From Ceratotherium simum simum (Eukaryota; Chordata; Mammalia; Perissodactyla; Rhinocerotidae), in assembly GCF_000283155.1 (NCBI RefSeq), contig NW_004454239.1, positions 8,205,983-8,269,982 of the forward strand: a stretch of DNA of 64,000 nucleotides. Reading direction: 5' to 3'. The stretch's first letter is position 1. The number at the start of each line of letters is the position of its first letter. Below the pieces are notes generated by a model. That model did no database searches. It saw only the letters and a list, made by a program, of their open reading frames with translations, and was not told where the DNA came from. Below, one piece after another: positions 32,441-43,768 of this stretch. Made by a program: the position numbers and the translations under genes.

Positions 32441-33260
32441 TGCAGACTGACTCCTCTGCAGCACACAGCAGCTGGTGCCTCTGCTCTTTATTTTGCTTCT
32501 TAATGCCACCTGTTGGCGTGGCACCTGTGGTCTCCTTTGCACCTGTGTGAGTTGGTGGTCAGCCAATGATTTACACAGAGATAGGGCTAATGCTGTGGTT
32601 TCCTTGCTTGTAGGGATTCCACCTCCCTGAAGTCTTGAAAGTGCTCACCTTGAGTTTTGACCTCTGACACTTCAAACCCATACTGTTTCCCCTTTCTTCT
32701 GCTTGCTGCCTGAGCTGCGCATGGTTGGGGAGTGCACTCATTTAAAACACATCAAATCCACAGACTTTCCCCTGGGTAGCTCTTTCTTCCATGAGCACAT
32801 TCCTCTTTTATCTCTACCTGCTTTTTAGCCAGGCTGCCTGGGTGTCCCTCATGTATATGTAATTTAGCTGCCAGCAAGGGTTTACTTCCAAGATTTCTTC
32901 TCTTTAAATTTTCTAAGCCTGAACTCTGACCTCTAGCACCTCTATCTGGTAAGGTTTCAATTTTCCAGTGCCATTTTCTGCAACCATGGCCATTGGACTG
33001 GAGAACAACTTTAGATCACGAAGCCACAAATTCAATCTTCTTAGCTCTTTCAGGCACAACTTGTTGCAAGTAAATGCTTCTCAAGTTCTGTCTTCTTTTG
33101 GATGCTTTCCCATACTTGTAAATAATTGCTTTGTTTAAATTATTTTATCAAGTTTATCAAATTATTGTTATTTGTGTGAGGGTTCATGTGATTGCTTCAG
33201 TCCTCCATCATTACTCAAAGTAGTTCCTGGACTTCTTTTTAAATCTTCTTAGATTCTTCT
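32441..33260 (-). other. Possible 5' UTR of the old L1; otherwise unclassified
   Basis: The sequence directly continues the old L1 ORF1 side with no visible boundary. It lacks coding frames and contains 'tcctctgcagcacacagcagctgg' and 'ctctgacctctagcacctctatctgg' pairs. A link to the old L1 5' UTR is plausible but not shown. Confidence 0.35.
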
Positions 33261-33840
33261 AATGTCCACCCAGGTTTGAGAACAATCAACCAGTGGACTG
33301 CTTTGTCTCAGTGAAAGACTGCCTTATTCTTACTCTATTCTTACTCCACATGCTATATAATTAGGCCTATGAACTACACAGTCTGGGCCCCATGAATGCA
33401 CAGAACATGAGTTCAAGAAGTCTGCACCAGTGGAGTTTGAATAAAAGAATGTTGACAGCATTGGGAAGAGGATTTATAGAGTTTTTCTCAATTACAAAAG
33501 GCAGCTTTGTCTAACCCCAAGTTGGAGATCTGGGTCCTAGAACTTGAAAGAGTCTCCTAGAAGTGGGATACTTAGGCCCAGGGATACTGACAGCTCTATT
33601 ATCAATCCGACGCAGTGGATCATCCTAGCCCCAGGTGGGGAGTCCTGGGGACCTAGTCTTTGCTGTCTTCAGAAACTGATGAAGACTTGAGCTATTCTCA
33701 GCCCTGATTCTTCTTCACAAGACTGCCTCTTGGGTGAGTCTGTGGTCTCTGAGACCCACTCAGATGTATGTGAAGTCATGTGCATTCACTGTCTTAGCTC
33801 AGAACAGACACTGTGGCACCACTACCAAGAGTCCAGAGAG
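33261..33840. other. Intergenic, no gene recognised
   Basis: Unique-looking sequence with no clear repeat or gene. Confidence 0.5.
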
Positions 33841-34000
33841 CTGTCATTCCTTCCTTTCCTCAGCCAACACTTCCTGAGTTTCTGCTCCGTGACAGAATCC
33901 AGCCACACTCTGGGGATGAGGGGGGATGACTCACAGTCACCATCCTTGAAGGAACTCATAACCCACTGCAGGGACAGACCAGAGAGACACAGCGTGTGGT
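33841..34000 (-). repeat. L2 LINE 3' end
   Basis: 'ctcagccaacacttcctgagtttctgctccgtgacagaatccagccacactctggggatgaggggg', then 'ccatccttgaaggaactcataacccactgcagggacagacc' follows the reversed L2 end ('caacaaatatttattgagc..ctggggatacag..ctcatggagcttacattctagtggg'). Confidence 0.65.
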
Positions 34001-34069
34001 GAGTGTTTGTGGCATTTTCATATAGAAACGTGTCTTGTTTGGTTTGAAAGGCACTAGCATGGAGGATAA

Positions 34070-34290
34070 AGCAGAGAGGGTTCTAGAACTAGACTGAGTT
34101 TGACTCAGCCTAGCCATTGACCGTGACCTTGGAAAAGTCATTTAACCTCTCTGTGCCTTGTTTCCTGGGGGTAATAATAGTACCTACTTCAAGGAGCTGT
34201 TAAACAGGTTGAATTAGTTAATATAGGTGTAGCTTTCAGACCAGTGCCTGGCAAATAGTGAGCCCCATACAAGTGTCATTTTATTCTCTG
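34070..34290 (+). repeat. MIR SINE, nearly complete
   Basis: The full MIR order is visible: 'ttctagaactagactgagtttgactcagcctagccattgaccgtgaccttggaaaagtcatttaacctctctgtgccttgtttcctgggggtaataatagtacctacttcaaggagctgttaaacaggttgaattagttaatatagg', then 'gaccagtgcctggcaaatagtgagc'. This is the best-preserved MIR in the window. Confidence 0.85.
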
Positions 34291-35029
34291 TCTTTGTTGG
34301 ACTAGGAGTTTATAACGTACAATGATCTTCCATCTCCTGGGAGGGTGTAATAAGTAAGCTATTCTTGCTTTCCAGGGCACTATTTTTCCCGCTGCTAATA
34401 ATTTAGACCCCAGGGATAATGAGGCATCAAGGTTCACTGTGAAAGGAAATGAGGAGAATAGGATTTGAGACAATGGTAGAAGGAATAACTAAAAGATCTC
34501 TCAGGAAAGCAGAGAGGAAGGATGATGGAAAATGAGAGGGAGGGAGGTTGCTGGAGGGAGTGAGGGGTACAGGCTCCTGGACAGACTGCCTAAGAAGAGC
34601 ACTTACTGGGAAAAGCCAGGGGCTCCAATGTGGTGCAAATCTGTAAGAGACCTCACGTGAGTGCTCAAGAATGGCAAGGCAGCTAATTCCTCCACTGACC
34701 ACCCAGCTAAAGAGCTTCCCAGCCCCGTGCCCTGAGACCACACCTGTTTTCTTTGGTTTGAACGTCAGTAATTCACAGAGGTGAGTACTTCATGTTGTCA
34801 GTGTCTAGCACCTTGCCCTTTGGCCACCCAACAGGGTGACACCCACCTAAGAGAAGTATGTCCTCTGCCTAGCCACGGTGGGATGGTGTTGAGTTTATAC
34901 TCGAGGACCTGTGCCACTGGGACAGTTTTTACTGGTCTCCCCAGAGTGATGTGGTGAGTCCTTGCTCCCAGTTAGATCACTGCGCTCCAGTGATGGCACT
35001 TCTTCAGGTGGAGCATCTCACTGCAGCTT
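34291..35029. other. Intergenic, no gene recognised
   Basis: Unique sequence; the 34430-34570 stretch is purine-rich. Short frames only. Confidence 0.5.
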
Positions 35030-35165
35030 GGAGAGGGAGGACTTGCTCCTGTTTTAGAGAGAAGCAGAAGCTCAGAGAGTTGGGCCTTGTCTTGCTGCCA
35101 GTAAGGAGGTGAACCCTGGAAGCCTGGCCTGTGCATTTAACCAAAATGCTCTCTGCCTGCACTGG
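35030..35165 (-). repeat. MIR SINE fragment
   Basis: 'tcctgttttagagagaagcagaagctcagagagttgggccttgtcttgctgccagtaaggaggtgaaccctggaagcctggcc' is the reversed MIR core ('ttttacagatgaggaaactgaggctcagagaggttaagtaacttgcc'). Confidence 0.65.
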
Positions 35166-35580
35166 AAGGACTCAGAATAGGCTTTCCAAATTCAATTTAG
35201 GCCTTGTGTTTTCTTTTTCTTTTTAATGTTGATTCAAAGCTGTGGCTACTACCCAGTGTGGGATCAGTCACACTCATAATTTACCTGGATTCCTAGAGAT
35301 GCCTGATTGGGCTACCCAGGGGCACCACTGGGCAGCCTGGACATTTTGTGCTTTCTAGGGCTGGGGGTGGGCTTGGAGGGAAGAAAGGAGCCAGTCCAGA
35401 AGGATTGCCCTGGGTCGCCTGATGGCACCTCGGGAAGCTGCCAAACCTGCCTGAGAGGAGCTGGCTACCAGAATGCACAGTGGGCCTTTAGGCTGCAGGT
35501 GTGGAATTGAGGTCAGTAGTTTGGGTGTGGTATGCTTGGTGTGCTCTTGGCAGGTCCAAGGCTACAACATAGGCCTCTCT
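35166..35580. other. Intergenic, no gene recognised
   Basis: No clear gene or repeat. Confidence 0.5.
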
Positions 35581-35790
35581 CCATCCATGCATCCATGCAT
35601 CCATCCATCCATCCATGCCTTCACTTATGCATCCATCCATCTGACTGATACTTATTGAGTTACTATGTGCCAGGTGGTGTCTTGGAAACTAGGGATTTAG
35701 TGGTGGACAAGACAGACACCATGCCTGTCCTCATGACGCTGATGTTTGGGAAGAGAAGGATTTTGATCTGCCCTTCTCCCAATAACTCAG
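35581..35790 (-). repeat. ATCC microsatellite joined to an L2 3' end
   Basis: (CATC/GCATC) tetranucleotide-type array from about 35581 to 35640 is followed by 'gatacttattgagttactatgtgccaggtggtgtcttggaaactagggatttagtggtggacaagacagacaccatgcctgtcctcatgacgctgatg', the reversed L2 3' end. Tetranucleotide arrays commonly grow from the L2 terminal repeat. Confidence 0.8.
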
Positions 35791-35899
35791 AGCTGTGTCC
35801 ACAGTATCCTTTGCCTTTCATTCCTTCTATAAATGTTTTTTCCTGTAAGCAGTACCATGGCCTGTGCCTCCCCCACTTCCAGTGTTGTAAGAGCTGTCT

Positions 35900-36170
35900 C
35901 ATGGCAGAGAAGGCCCAGGCCTGGTGTCAGATTCACCTGGGTTCAAAGCCTGGCTCTGCCGCCGATCACTGAACCACTCTGTGACTTGGTTTTTCACCCC
36001 TAAAGCAAAGATCACAATATCTGTCTTGTAAGGTTGTCACGAGGATCAGAAACACTCATCTCATGTTAATTGACTATCTACTACATGCTAGGCCCTAAGC
36101 CAGCCATGGTGAGCAACACAGATATGGACCAACCCCCTCCCAGCACAACCCACCAAGAGGTAGAGATCCA
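35900..36170. repeat. MIR (plus) followed by an L2 end (minus)
   Basis: To about 36055: 'ggcctggtgtcagattcacctgggttcaaagcctggctctgccgccgatcactgaaccactctgtgac' and 'gatcacaatatctgtcttgtaaggttgtcacgaggatcag' give MIR in plus sense. From about 36060: 'ttaattgactatctactacatgctaggccctaagccagccatggtgagcaacacagatatgg' is a reversed L2 end. Confidence 0.7.
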
Positions 36171-36479
36171 CTGCCTGGCACCCAGGAGGTGCTCCACACA
36201 TGGGGGCTCTCTTCCCATCACATTGGGTAGACTCTGTTGGCGGCTGCTCCAAGAGACCAGACTGGCTGCCTTTTCTTTGGCTGAGCATGAGTGGCCTTTG
36301 CCATTCTGGCAGCTGTCTCCTTGCTGCTGGCGATGTTCACACGGGGGCCTCCTCTCTGCTCTGCCTGACTTTTAAGGGATTACATCGCATCAGCTTCACT
36401 TAGTCTGCTTTCTTCAGGTGGGCGTCTGGGGGCCTCAGCATGGTACTAGACCACCGATGACACTCAAGCCACTTGGACA
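36171..36479. other. Intergenic, no gene recognised
   Basis: Nothing recognised. Confidence 0.5.
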
Positions 36480-36712
36480 GGGTTTTCCAAGTTATTGACC
36501 TCAAAATACTTGTTACATCGAGACCCAGTAGGTATGTGTGTGTGCATACCTAAAACTGAAACAAAGGTTCATGAAACGATACTTACCCTCACATTCATAT
36601 TTTCTTTATGTTCTATTCTGTTTCATTTTTTTAAGTGGAGGTTGATGTCTACAGGGTTGATCTTATGACCTAGTGACGGGTCCTCACCCACAGTTTGAAA
36701 AACACTGCCCTT
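36480..36712 (-). repeat. hAT-type DNA transposon fossil
   Basis: The right end 'tgacctagtgacgggtcctcacccacagtttgaaaaacactg' is the reversed terminus 'cagtgtttctcaaactgtggg..' of a hAT-Charlie-like non-autonomous element. The interior has the associated 'aaaggttcatgaaacgatacttaccctcacattcatattttctttatgttctattctgtttcattttttt' segment. The left end near 36480 ('ttttccaagttattgacc') is degraded. Family name not assigned. Confidence 0.6.
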
Positions 36713-37299
36713 GAAGTTGGTGTGCCTGCTGGCCCACTCCTTCTCCCTCCGCTCCCTCTTTTCCCATTTCTCTCGGTTCCCCCAGCCCTGACCGCAGTTG
36801 CCCCGCCCAACCTCTGGAGTGAAGGCATGAGTGACTGACCAGTGACACGCCTCAGTGGAAGGCAGCATCAGTGGGCAGGGGCAGCAGTAACTACAAACCA
36901 TCAGGGTGCAGAGTGGAACCCAGAGGGCCTGGCACAGAGCAGAGTTGGGTCCAGGCCCCTTGTGGGCTGTGGGGTAGCAGCCAGGAGTGAGGTCAGAGGG
37001 CAAGAAGCCAGGAGGACAACTGGCAGGGTAGAGCAGCAGGCCCTGGAGAAGCAGCACGGGGACCTGCTTGGCCCGAGCGGTGAGGCGGGGAGCCCTCTGC
37101 AGGAAGGCACGTGAGGCGCACACTGAAGTTCAGGGTCGCTGTTCCCTCTCCTGTTGACTTAAGGTCTTCTCAGCCACAGACAGTGTTCATGGTTGTGGCC
37201 CACAGGCCAGGTCAGGACTTGGAACAAACAGGGGCTTGGGGATGGTCTTAAAATGATGAATAATTGTGAGTCAGAATCTTTACCCCGGAAACTTCTACC
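36713..37299. other. Intergenic, no gene recognised
   Basis: Unique sequence with a 166-codon minus-strand frame of no recognisable domain; judged non-coding. Confidence 0.5.
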
Positions 37300-37470
37300 A
37301 CTGATCATTCATTCGTTCATATTCCAACTTTGGGCCAGGCCCGGCGTGGAGATTTGGGAATAAAGGAGGATAAGACTGTCCTGGCCCTGAGGGCCTCACA
37401 CTCTGAGGAGTGTGGTGGGGCACTGACAGACACAGCACACAGAGAGCCGTGGCACACCCCCCACAGGCTC
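37300..37470 (-). repeat. L2 LINE 3' end
   Basis: 'cattcattcgttcatattccaactttgggccaggcccggcgtggagatttgggaataaaggaggataagactgtcctggccctgagggcctcacactctg' follows the reversed L2 terminus. A second reversed L2 end starts about 200 bases further right. Confidence 0.65.
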
Positions 37471-37499
37471 CCGAGGGAGGCCCTTCCCTCGTTATTGTT

Positions 37500-37690
37500 C
37501 TCACCTTCACTCACTCATTAGACAAATGTCTGTGTAACACCTGCCACGTGCCAGGCTAGGAGACAGCGGAGAACAAGACAGACTGGGTCTGCCCTCGAGG
37601 CGTTCATCTTCTGGTGGGGACAGACAAGGCAGGGAACCTTACCTAGTGGGCTAGGGGTCTGTGATGTGGCGAGCAGGGTGCCCTAAGCAT
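37500..37690 (-). repeat. L2 LINE 3' end (second copy)
   Basis: 'ttcactcactcattagacaaatgtctgtgtaacacctgccacgtgccaggctaggagacagcggagaacaagacagactgggtctgccctcgaggcgttcatcttctggtgggg' is a reversed L2 end, tandem with the previous copy and better conserved. Confidence 0.75.
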
Positions 37691-38352
37691 GCTGATCTTG
37701 CTGCCCACGCCCTCACAGAGCTCCGGCTACCACACCACCTTTGGGTGGGTTACCAGGATCAAGTTTCATCCAAGCCCCTTGTCTCCACCCTGTCACTCGA
37801 ACACACCCTCCATTTTCCCTGATTGTCTCCTACCCAAGACCCTCCCTTAGTGCCTTCCATGGCCTGTGGGATCAGGTGCAGATTTGGCTGCCCAGCCCAG
37901 GCCAGGATGATCAGGGACAAATTAAAGTTAGGTGTCATCTATGGCTTTCCCAATTCCAAAGACAGCAAATTTCCCATTTATATTAAATATGAAGTTATTC
38001 AAAGATGAGGGAGGAAGAGCCAACATAAATTCTAACTGACATGGCTATTGATTCCACTGCTCTTCCTTCTGACAAGCTGTGACCATCCACCGAGGTCACT
38101 GCCTGTGGGTGTGTATAGCCAAGCTCACTTGTGAGGGTATGAACAGGAGGGGAGGGAGCTGTGTAAGTCTGGGCACCTTTATTTACCCATGATCATCTCT
38201 TTCTCCTTCTTCAGGGGACTTTATTGGGGAACCTTGATCAAAGCCCTTTCAGAGGGGGTTGGATGAAGTAGAAAGAATGACTAGGGACATCTCTTTCAGT
38301 AGGTGTTCTTCAAAGGCAGAGAAATAGGGGCCATTGCCTAAAAAATGCTGGA
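37691..38352. other. Intergenic, no gene recognised
   Basis: About 37690-37950 is faintly L2-like in plus sense. From 37980 to 38340 the sequence is unique. Confidence 0.45.
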
Positions 38353-38366
38353 CTCAAGGGAGGTTT

Positions 38367-41211
38367 GTTTTTTTTCTCTCCAGCTTTTTTGAGGTATAAT
38401 TGACAAATAAAATTGTATATATTTAAGGTGTACAATGTGATGATTTGATGTATGTACACCTTTGGTGAGAATGCTTTAGATCTACTCTCTTAGCAAATTT
38501 CAAGTATACAATACAGTATTATTAACTGTAGTCACCATGTTGTACATTAGATCCTCATAACTGATTCATCTTATAGCTGCAAGTTTGTACCCTTGGACCA
38601 ACATCTCCCCATTTCCTCCAACCTGCAGCCCCTGGCAACCACCATTCTACTCCCTGTTTCTATGATTTTTTTTAAAATTCCACATACAGATGATATCTTA
38701 CAGTATTTGTCTTTCTCTGTCTGGCTTATTTCACTTAGCATAATGCCCTTCAGTTTATCCATGTTGTTGCAAATGGCAGGATTTCCTTCTTTTTTACGGC
38801 TGAATAGTATTCCATTGCATATATGTATATATCTCTCACATTTTTTTATCCACTCATCCACTGACAGAAACCTAGGTTGCTTCCATATCTTAGCAATGAA
38901 TATGGGAGTGCAGATATCTCTAAATTTACTGACTGTGCTTCCTTCAGATATATTCCCAGAAGTGAGATTATTGGATCATATGGTAGTTTTATTTTTATAT
39001 TTTGAGGAACCTCCATACTGTTTTCCATAATGGCTGTACCAATTTATATTCCCACTAACAGCGTAAAAGAGTTCCTTTTTCTGCACATCCTCACTAACAT
39101 TTGTTATCTCTGTCTCTTTGATACTAGCCATCCTAATAGGTGTGAGATGATAATTCATTGTGGTTTTGATTTGCATTTCCCTGATGATTAGTGATGTTGA
39201 GCACCTTTCCATGTACTTGTTTTCCATTTCGATATCTTCTTTAGAAAAATGTCTATTTAGGTCCTCTGCCCATTTTTTTAAGTTGATTATTATTATTTTT
39301 TTGCTACTGAGTTGTATGAATTCCATATATATTTTGGATATTAACCCCTATCAGATATATAGTTTGCAAATCTCTTCTCCATAAGTTGCCTTTCCATTGT
39401 GTTGATGGTTTCCTTTGCTGTGCAGAACCTTTCTAGTTTGATGTAGTCCCACTGGTCTATTTTTGCTTTTGCTTTTGTTGCCTTTCCCTTTTGTGTCATA
39501 TCCAAAAAATGATTGACAAGATCAGTGTCAAGAAGATTTTTTTCTTTGTTTTCTTCTAGGAATTTTATGGTGTCAGGTCTTATGTTTAAGCCTTTAATCC
39601 ATTTTGAGTTAATTTTTGTAAGTGGTGTAAGATAGGAGTCCAATTTCATTATTTTGTATGTGAATATCCAGTTTTCTCAATATAATTTCTTGAAGAGATT
39701 CTCCTTTCCCCATTGAGTATTCTTGGCTCTCTTATCAAATATTAGTCAACCGTATATGTGGGGTTTGTTTTTGGGCTCTTGATTCCATTCCATTAGTCTG
39801 TCTGTTTATATGCCAGTACTATTGACTACTATAGTTTGTAATATAGTTTGAAATCAGGAAGTGTAATGCCTCCAGCTTTGTTTTTTCTCAGAATTGCTTT
39901 GGCTATTAGGAGTCTTCTGTGCTTCCATATGAATTTTAGGATTGTTTTTTTCTATTTCTGTGAGAAATGCCATTGGAATTTTGATAGGGATTGCATAAAT
40001 CTATAGATATCTTTGGCTAGTATGGACAATTTAATAATATTAGTACTTCTGATCCATGAACATGGGATATCTTTCCATTTTTTTGTGTGTTCTTCAATTT
40101 TTTTTCATCAAAGTCTTGTATTTTTCAGTGTAAAGATCTTTCAGTTCCTTGGTTAAATTTATTCCTAAGTATTTTATTGTTTTTGATGCTATTGTAAATG
40201 GGATTGTTTTCTTTCTTTATTTTTCAGACAGTTCGTTGCTAGTGTTTAGAAATTCAACTGATTTTTGTATGTTGATTTTGTATCCTGCAACTTTACTGAA
40301 TTTGTTGATTAGTTCTAACAATTTTTTGGTGGAATCTTTAGGATTGTCTGTATATTACAGACATTACAGATGATATGATCTTCTGTAAACAGAGACAATT
40401 TTACATCTTCCTTTCCAATTTGGATGCATTTTATTTATTTTTCTTGCCTAATTGCTCTGGATAGGACTTCCAGTACTACGTTGAATAGGTGTGGTGAGGA
40501 TGGGCATCTTTGTCTTGTTCCTGATCTTAGAAAAAAAATGTTTTCAACCTTTAACAATTGAGTAAGATGTTACTAGTGAGCTTGTCATATGTGATCTTTA
40601 TTATGTTGAGGTATATTACTTCTACATATAATTTGTAGAGTGTTTTATCATGAGAGGATGTTGTCAAATGCTTTTTCTGCATCTATTGAGATGATCATAT
40701 GATTTTTATCTTTCATTCTATTAATTAGGTGTATCACATTTATTGATTTCTGTATGTTGAACCATTCTTGCATCCCAGGAATAAATCCCACATGATCATG
40801 GTATGATCCTTTCAATATGCTGTTGAATTCAATTTGCTAGTATTTTGTTGAGAATTTTTGCATCTATATTCATCAGGGATATTGGTCTATAGTTTTCTTT
40901 TCTTGTAGTATTCTTGTCTGGCTTTGGTATCAGGGTGATGTTGGCCTCATAAAATGAGTTTGAGAGTATTCCTTCTTCAATTTTCTGGAAGAGTTTGATA
41001 AGGATTGGCATTAATTATTCATTAAAGGTTTGGTATAATTCTCAGTAAAACCAGCTTGTCCTGGGCTTTCTGTGTTAGGAGGTTTTAGGTTTTTGATTAC
41101 TGATTCAATCTCTTTACTCGTTATTAGTCTGTTCGGATTTTCTATTTCTTCATAATTCAGACTTGGTAGGTTGTTTGTTTCTAGGAATTTATCCATTTCT
41201 TATAGTTTATC
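38367..41211 (-). mobile_element. 5'-truncated L1 with target-site duplication
   Basis: The left edge is a T-run (reversed poly-A), followed by a 3' UTR and a reversed ORF2 C-terminal half (reading 'YIHICNGILFSRKKEGNPAICNNMDKLKGIMLSEISQTEKDKYC' in part on the minus strand at 38861-38571). The insert stops in the middle of ORF2, about 2.85 kb in. The flanks CTCAAGGGAGGTTT (38353-38366) and CTCAGGGAGGTTT (41212-41224) are a target-site duplication with one base lost. At the reverse transcriptase box (40378-40389) the frame no longer gives an intact xxDD, so the copy is dead. It is a straightforward 5'-truncated insertion. Confidence 0.92.
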
Positions 41212-41224
41212 CTCAGGGAGGTTT

Positions 41225-41999
41225 TTAAAAAGACAGCATGTCAGGGCATGTTTGTATGGGGGTAGCATGGCCAAAGGCTGAGGGAGAAACTGATGATGCA
41301 GGAAAGATGAGGTGAGGGAAGGGGACACTTAACTGCACAGGGATACACCAATTTTATTAATAAGAGGAGGCAGAGTATGAGTACAGATAAAAGGAGGTTG
41401 GTGGGATTTGGTGTTGGGAAGATGAGGGGGTCTCCATCATACTGTTACTGTTTTGGGCCTCTTTTGACACTGTTTCACATCCTCTCAGCCCCACCTCTTG
41501 TTCTAGCCATTGATGTAGAACAGAGTTTCATGCTGGCTCTGACCAGCATTGCATGGATGCGATCTGACAGTGCCTTACCCAGCTGTGTCTCTTGTGCCTG
41601 CCCCAGGATTTCTCTAATCCTGAGGTGTTAGACACCCAGGAATTTGCTTGACAGTTCTGCATATTAAACACAGAAGTTCCAAGAAGTTAACGCATGTGGG
41701 GCCACACTTGACATATGGGGGATTGAAGCCAATGAGTAAATTCTTTCCCCTTTTATCCTCCACATTGACAACTCTGAGGCACATTTGATAAGGCTCCTTA
41801 TCCTCACAATAGTGACCTGCTCAATAACACATCCTTGTGTTCTCTTTTATTCCTTTCTTGTTTCACTCCCCTCTTCTTCATTCCAGCTCTTTGGGATCAT
41901 ATTCCCAAATCAAGTGTCTGCACATAAATGTCTGTTTAGGCTCTTGGGGGAATTTAGGCTAACAGCGAGTGCCTGATCAGGCCCCTGCTCACTTCTCTG
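41225..41999. other. Intergenic, no gene recognised
   Basis: Unique-looking sequence; no coding or clear repeat signature. Confidence 0.5.
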
Positions 42000-42290
42000 T
42001 TCTCACCTTTTGCTAGTTTGCTAAAGCCCATCATCATGGCCTTCTTGCAGAGCCTATAATATGCTGAGGACCTTTGAACATACCTCGAACACCTGCGCCA
42101 GCTCTTCCTGCGCCACCTCTTCTGGTCTCTGCTCACGTGCCGCCATCACAGAGAAACCCTTGCTGATCACCCAGTGTGAGCAGACCTCCCCCTCGCCCCA
42201 CCAGGCCTTCTCCATCTCATTTCCTTGTTTATTTTCCAGTAGCACCTACCTACCATGCTCTGAGATGCTCTTCTCCTCGTCGTTTACCTT
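42000..42290 (+). repeat. L2 LINE fragment
   Basis: 'cctttgaacatacctcgaacacctgcgccagctcttcctgcgccacctcttctggtctctgctcacg', then 'cagacctccccctcgccccaccaggccttctccatctcatttccttgtttattttccagtagcacc' resembles the L2 region around 'cctcagggcctttgcac' and 'gaggccttccctgaccacc'. Confidence 0.55.
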
Positions 42291-42929
42291 GTGCGTTGTG
42301 GATGACTGGATTACTTGCCGGAGGCCTGCTCCCTGGACTTTACAGTGCTTGTATTCACTCCCTGGTCCCATGGAGGTGCAGGTGCAGCCCTGCTCTCTCA
42401 GAAAATGTCCCTTCCAGTTATAGGAGGCGGGCAGGTAACACAGAAGTTTTAAATGGGCCCAGTATAAGGTGACAAATGACAACCAACATTCCTCCTCCAT
42501 TTCCGGAGGACAGCAGGGGACCATGGGGAAGCCCTCGAGCTCAGGCCCTGTCTAAGGAGGGCCCTCCACACAGCTCCTTGTTGTTGTCACCAACAACGTG
42601 GCTAATACTGCCTGGCTTTCTGGTTTTTCAAGATAAACCAGTACCTGATTTTGTGTGTGTGCGTGAAACCTCCAAATTTTTAAATACTGCCAATAATTCA
42701 ATTTTTCAACACTTTCTGGGCCAAAGAAACCCAGACCCATGTTGTATTCCAGAAGTGCCAGGGTTCGGGCTGGATTTGGCCCTCCCTGCTCATTTTGGTC
42801 ATTCCACGCTCACTCACAGTCAAGGCAATGACAGTTGGGTGTTCCAAGCTATAGCCATTGCTTTGCCAGAGTCAGAAACAGAGACCAGCTGACAGAGAGC
42901 CACCGGTGCTGACAAAACACAGGAGAAGG
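42291..42929. other. Intergenic, no gene recognised
   Basis: Unique sequence. A 138-codon plus-strand frame (42476-42892) has no recognisable domain. Confidence 0.5.
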
Positions 42930-43440
42930 GTGCCTACCAGAGTCTGGAAGGGAAGGAAATTGGACTGATTAACTTTCCACTGTTTGTAAATACATAAATC
43001 CAAGATGCCAAAGAAGTAGAATATGTGGCTTTAGATAAAGTACCACAAACCTGTCTTGGATAATTAACCTTTTTAAGAAGCAAGCATGTACGGCACTTAG
43101 TATCTGAAAGGCATAACATACAAGAATGAGCTATAAATAAAAGAGATAGAAAGTGCAGTTGTGTTTTCCCAATTCATTACGGTAGGTTGGAGCTAATTAA
43201 TTCATAATGCCGCTGAATTGATATTGCATTGTGTTCATGCAAATTACCTAACTCACGTTAAAAAATGAACACATTGAGCAAGTTGAACTTTCAAAAAAGC
43301 AAACATTAAGAGAAGACAAAATAATAATGGTTATGGTTGGTTATTCATGCTGCTATAGATAAGATTATTATGTCAACGTTTCCATTTGAAACTCTTATAT
43401 TCAACAGTTTATAATTCAGTCATATAAAATAAATTCTACT
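42930..43440. promoter_or_regulatory. Candidate conserved non-coding element with an octamer motif
   Basis: AT-rich repeat-free block of about 500 bases. It has GATTAACTTTCC, GGATAATTAACC, CTAATTAATTCATAATG and an exact POU octamer ATGCAAAT at 43237-43244, plus ATTGATATTGCATT. Flanks are an unclassified GC-richer region and an ERE. The clustering of POU and homeodomain-like sites is typical of developmental enhancers, but conservation is untested. Confidence 0.35.
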
Positions 43441-43486
43441 GTGCTCTAAGTTAGTGTTATGGTATCAACTGGGAAATGATTACTTT

Positions 43487-43768
43487 TTTTTTAAGCATTT
43501 TTTTTAAGCATTTGCACTTTTTTTTTTTGAGGAAGCTTGGCCCTGAGCTAATATCTGTTGCCAATCTTCCTCCATTTTTCTCCCCAAAGCCCCAGTAGAT
43601 AGTTGTATGTCATAGTTGTACATCCTTCTAGTTGCTCTACGTGGGACGTCGCCTCAGCATGGCTTGATGAGGGGTGCGTAATGTCCGCACCCGGGATCCG
43701 AAGTGGCGAACCTTGGGCCGCCGAAGCAGAGTGCATGAATTTAACTACTACACTACCCGGCTGGCCCT
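43487..43768 (-). mobile_element. Long-type ERE SINE with target-site duplication
   Basis: On the minus strand: head (gggccagccgggtag), tRNA-like section with an intact B-box-like GGTTCG-type motif, an extra ~70-base block, and one 'gatattagctcagggcc' unit. Flanks GGAAATGATTACTTT (43472-43486) and GGAAACGATTACTTT (43769-43783) are a target-site duplication. Its T-rich tail has a TTAAGCATTT duplicated at 43491 and 43504 (13-base period). Confidence 0.92.

Noticed and set aside
35581..35655. CRISPR-like regularly spaced repeat
   Set aside because: It is a simple ATCC-type microsatellite without spacers, and the host is a mammal.
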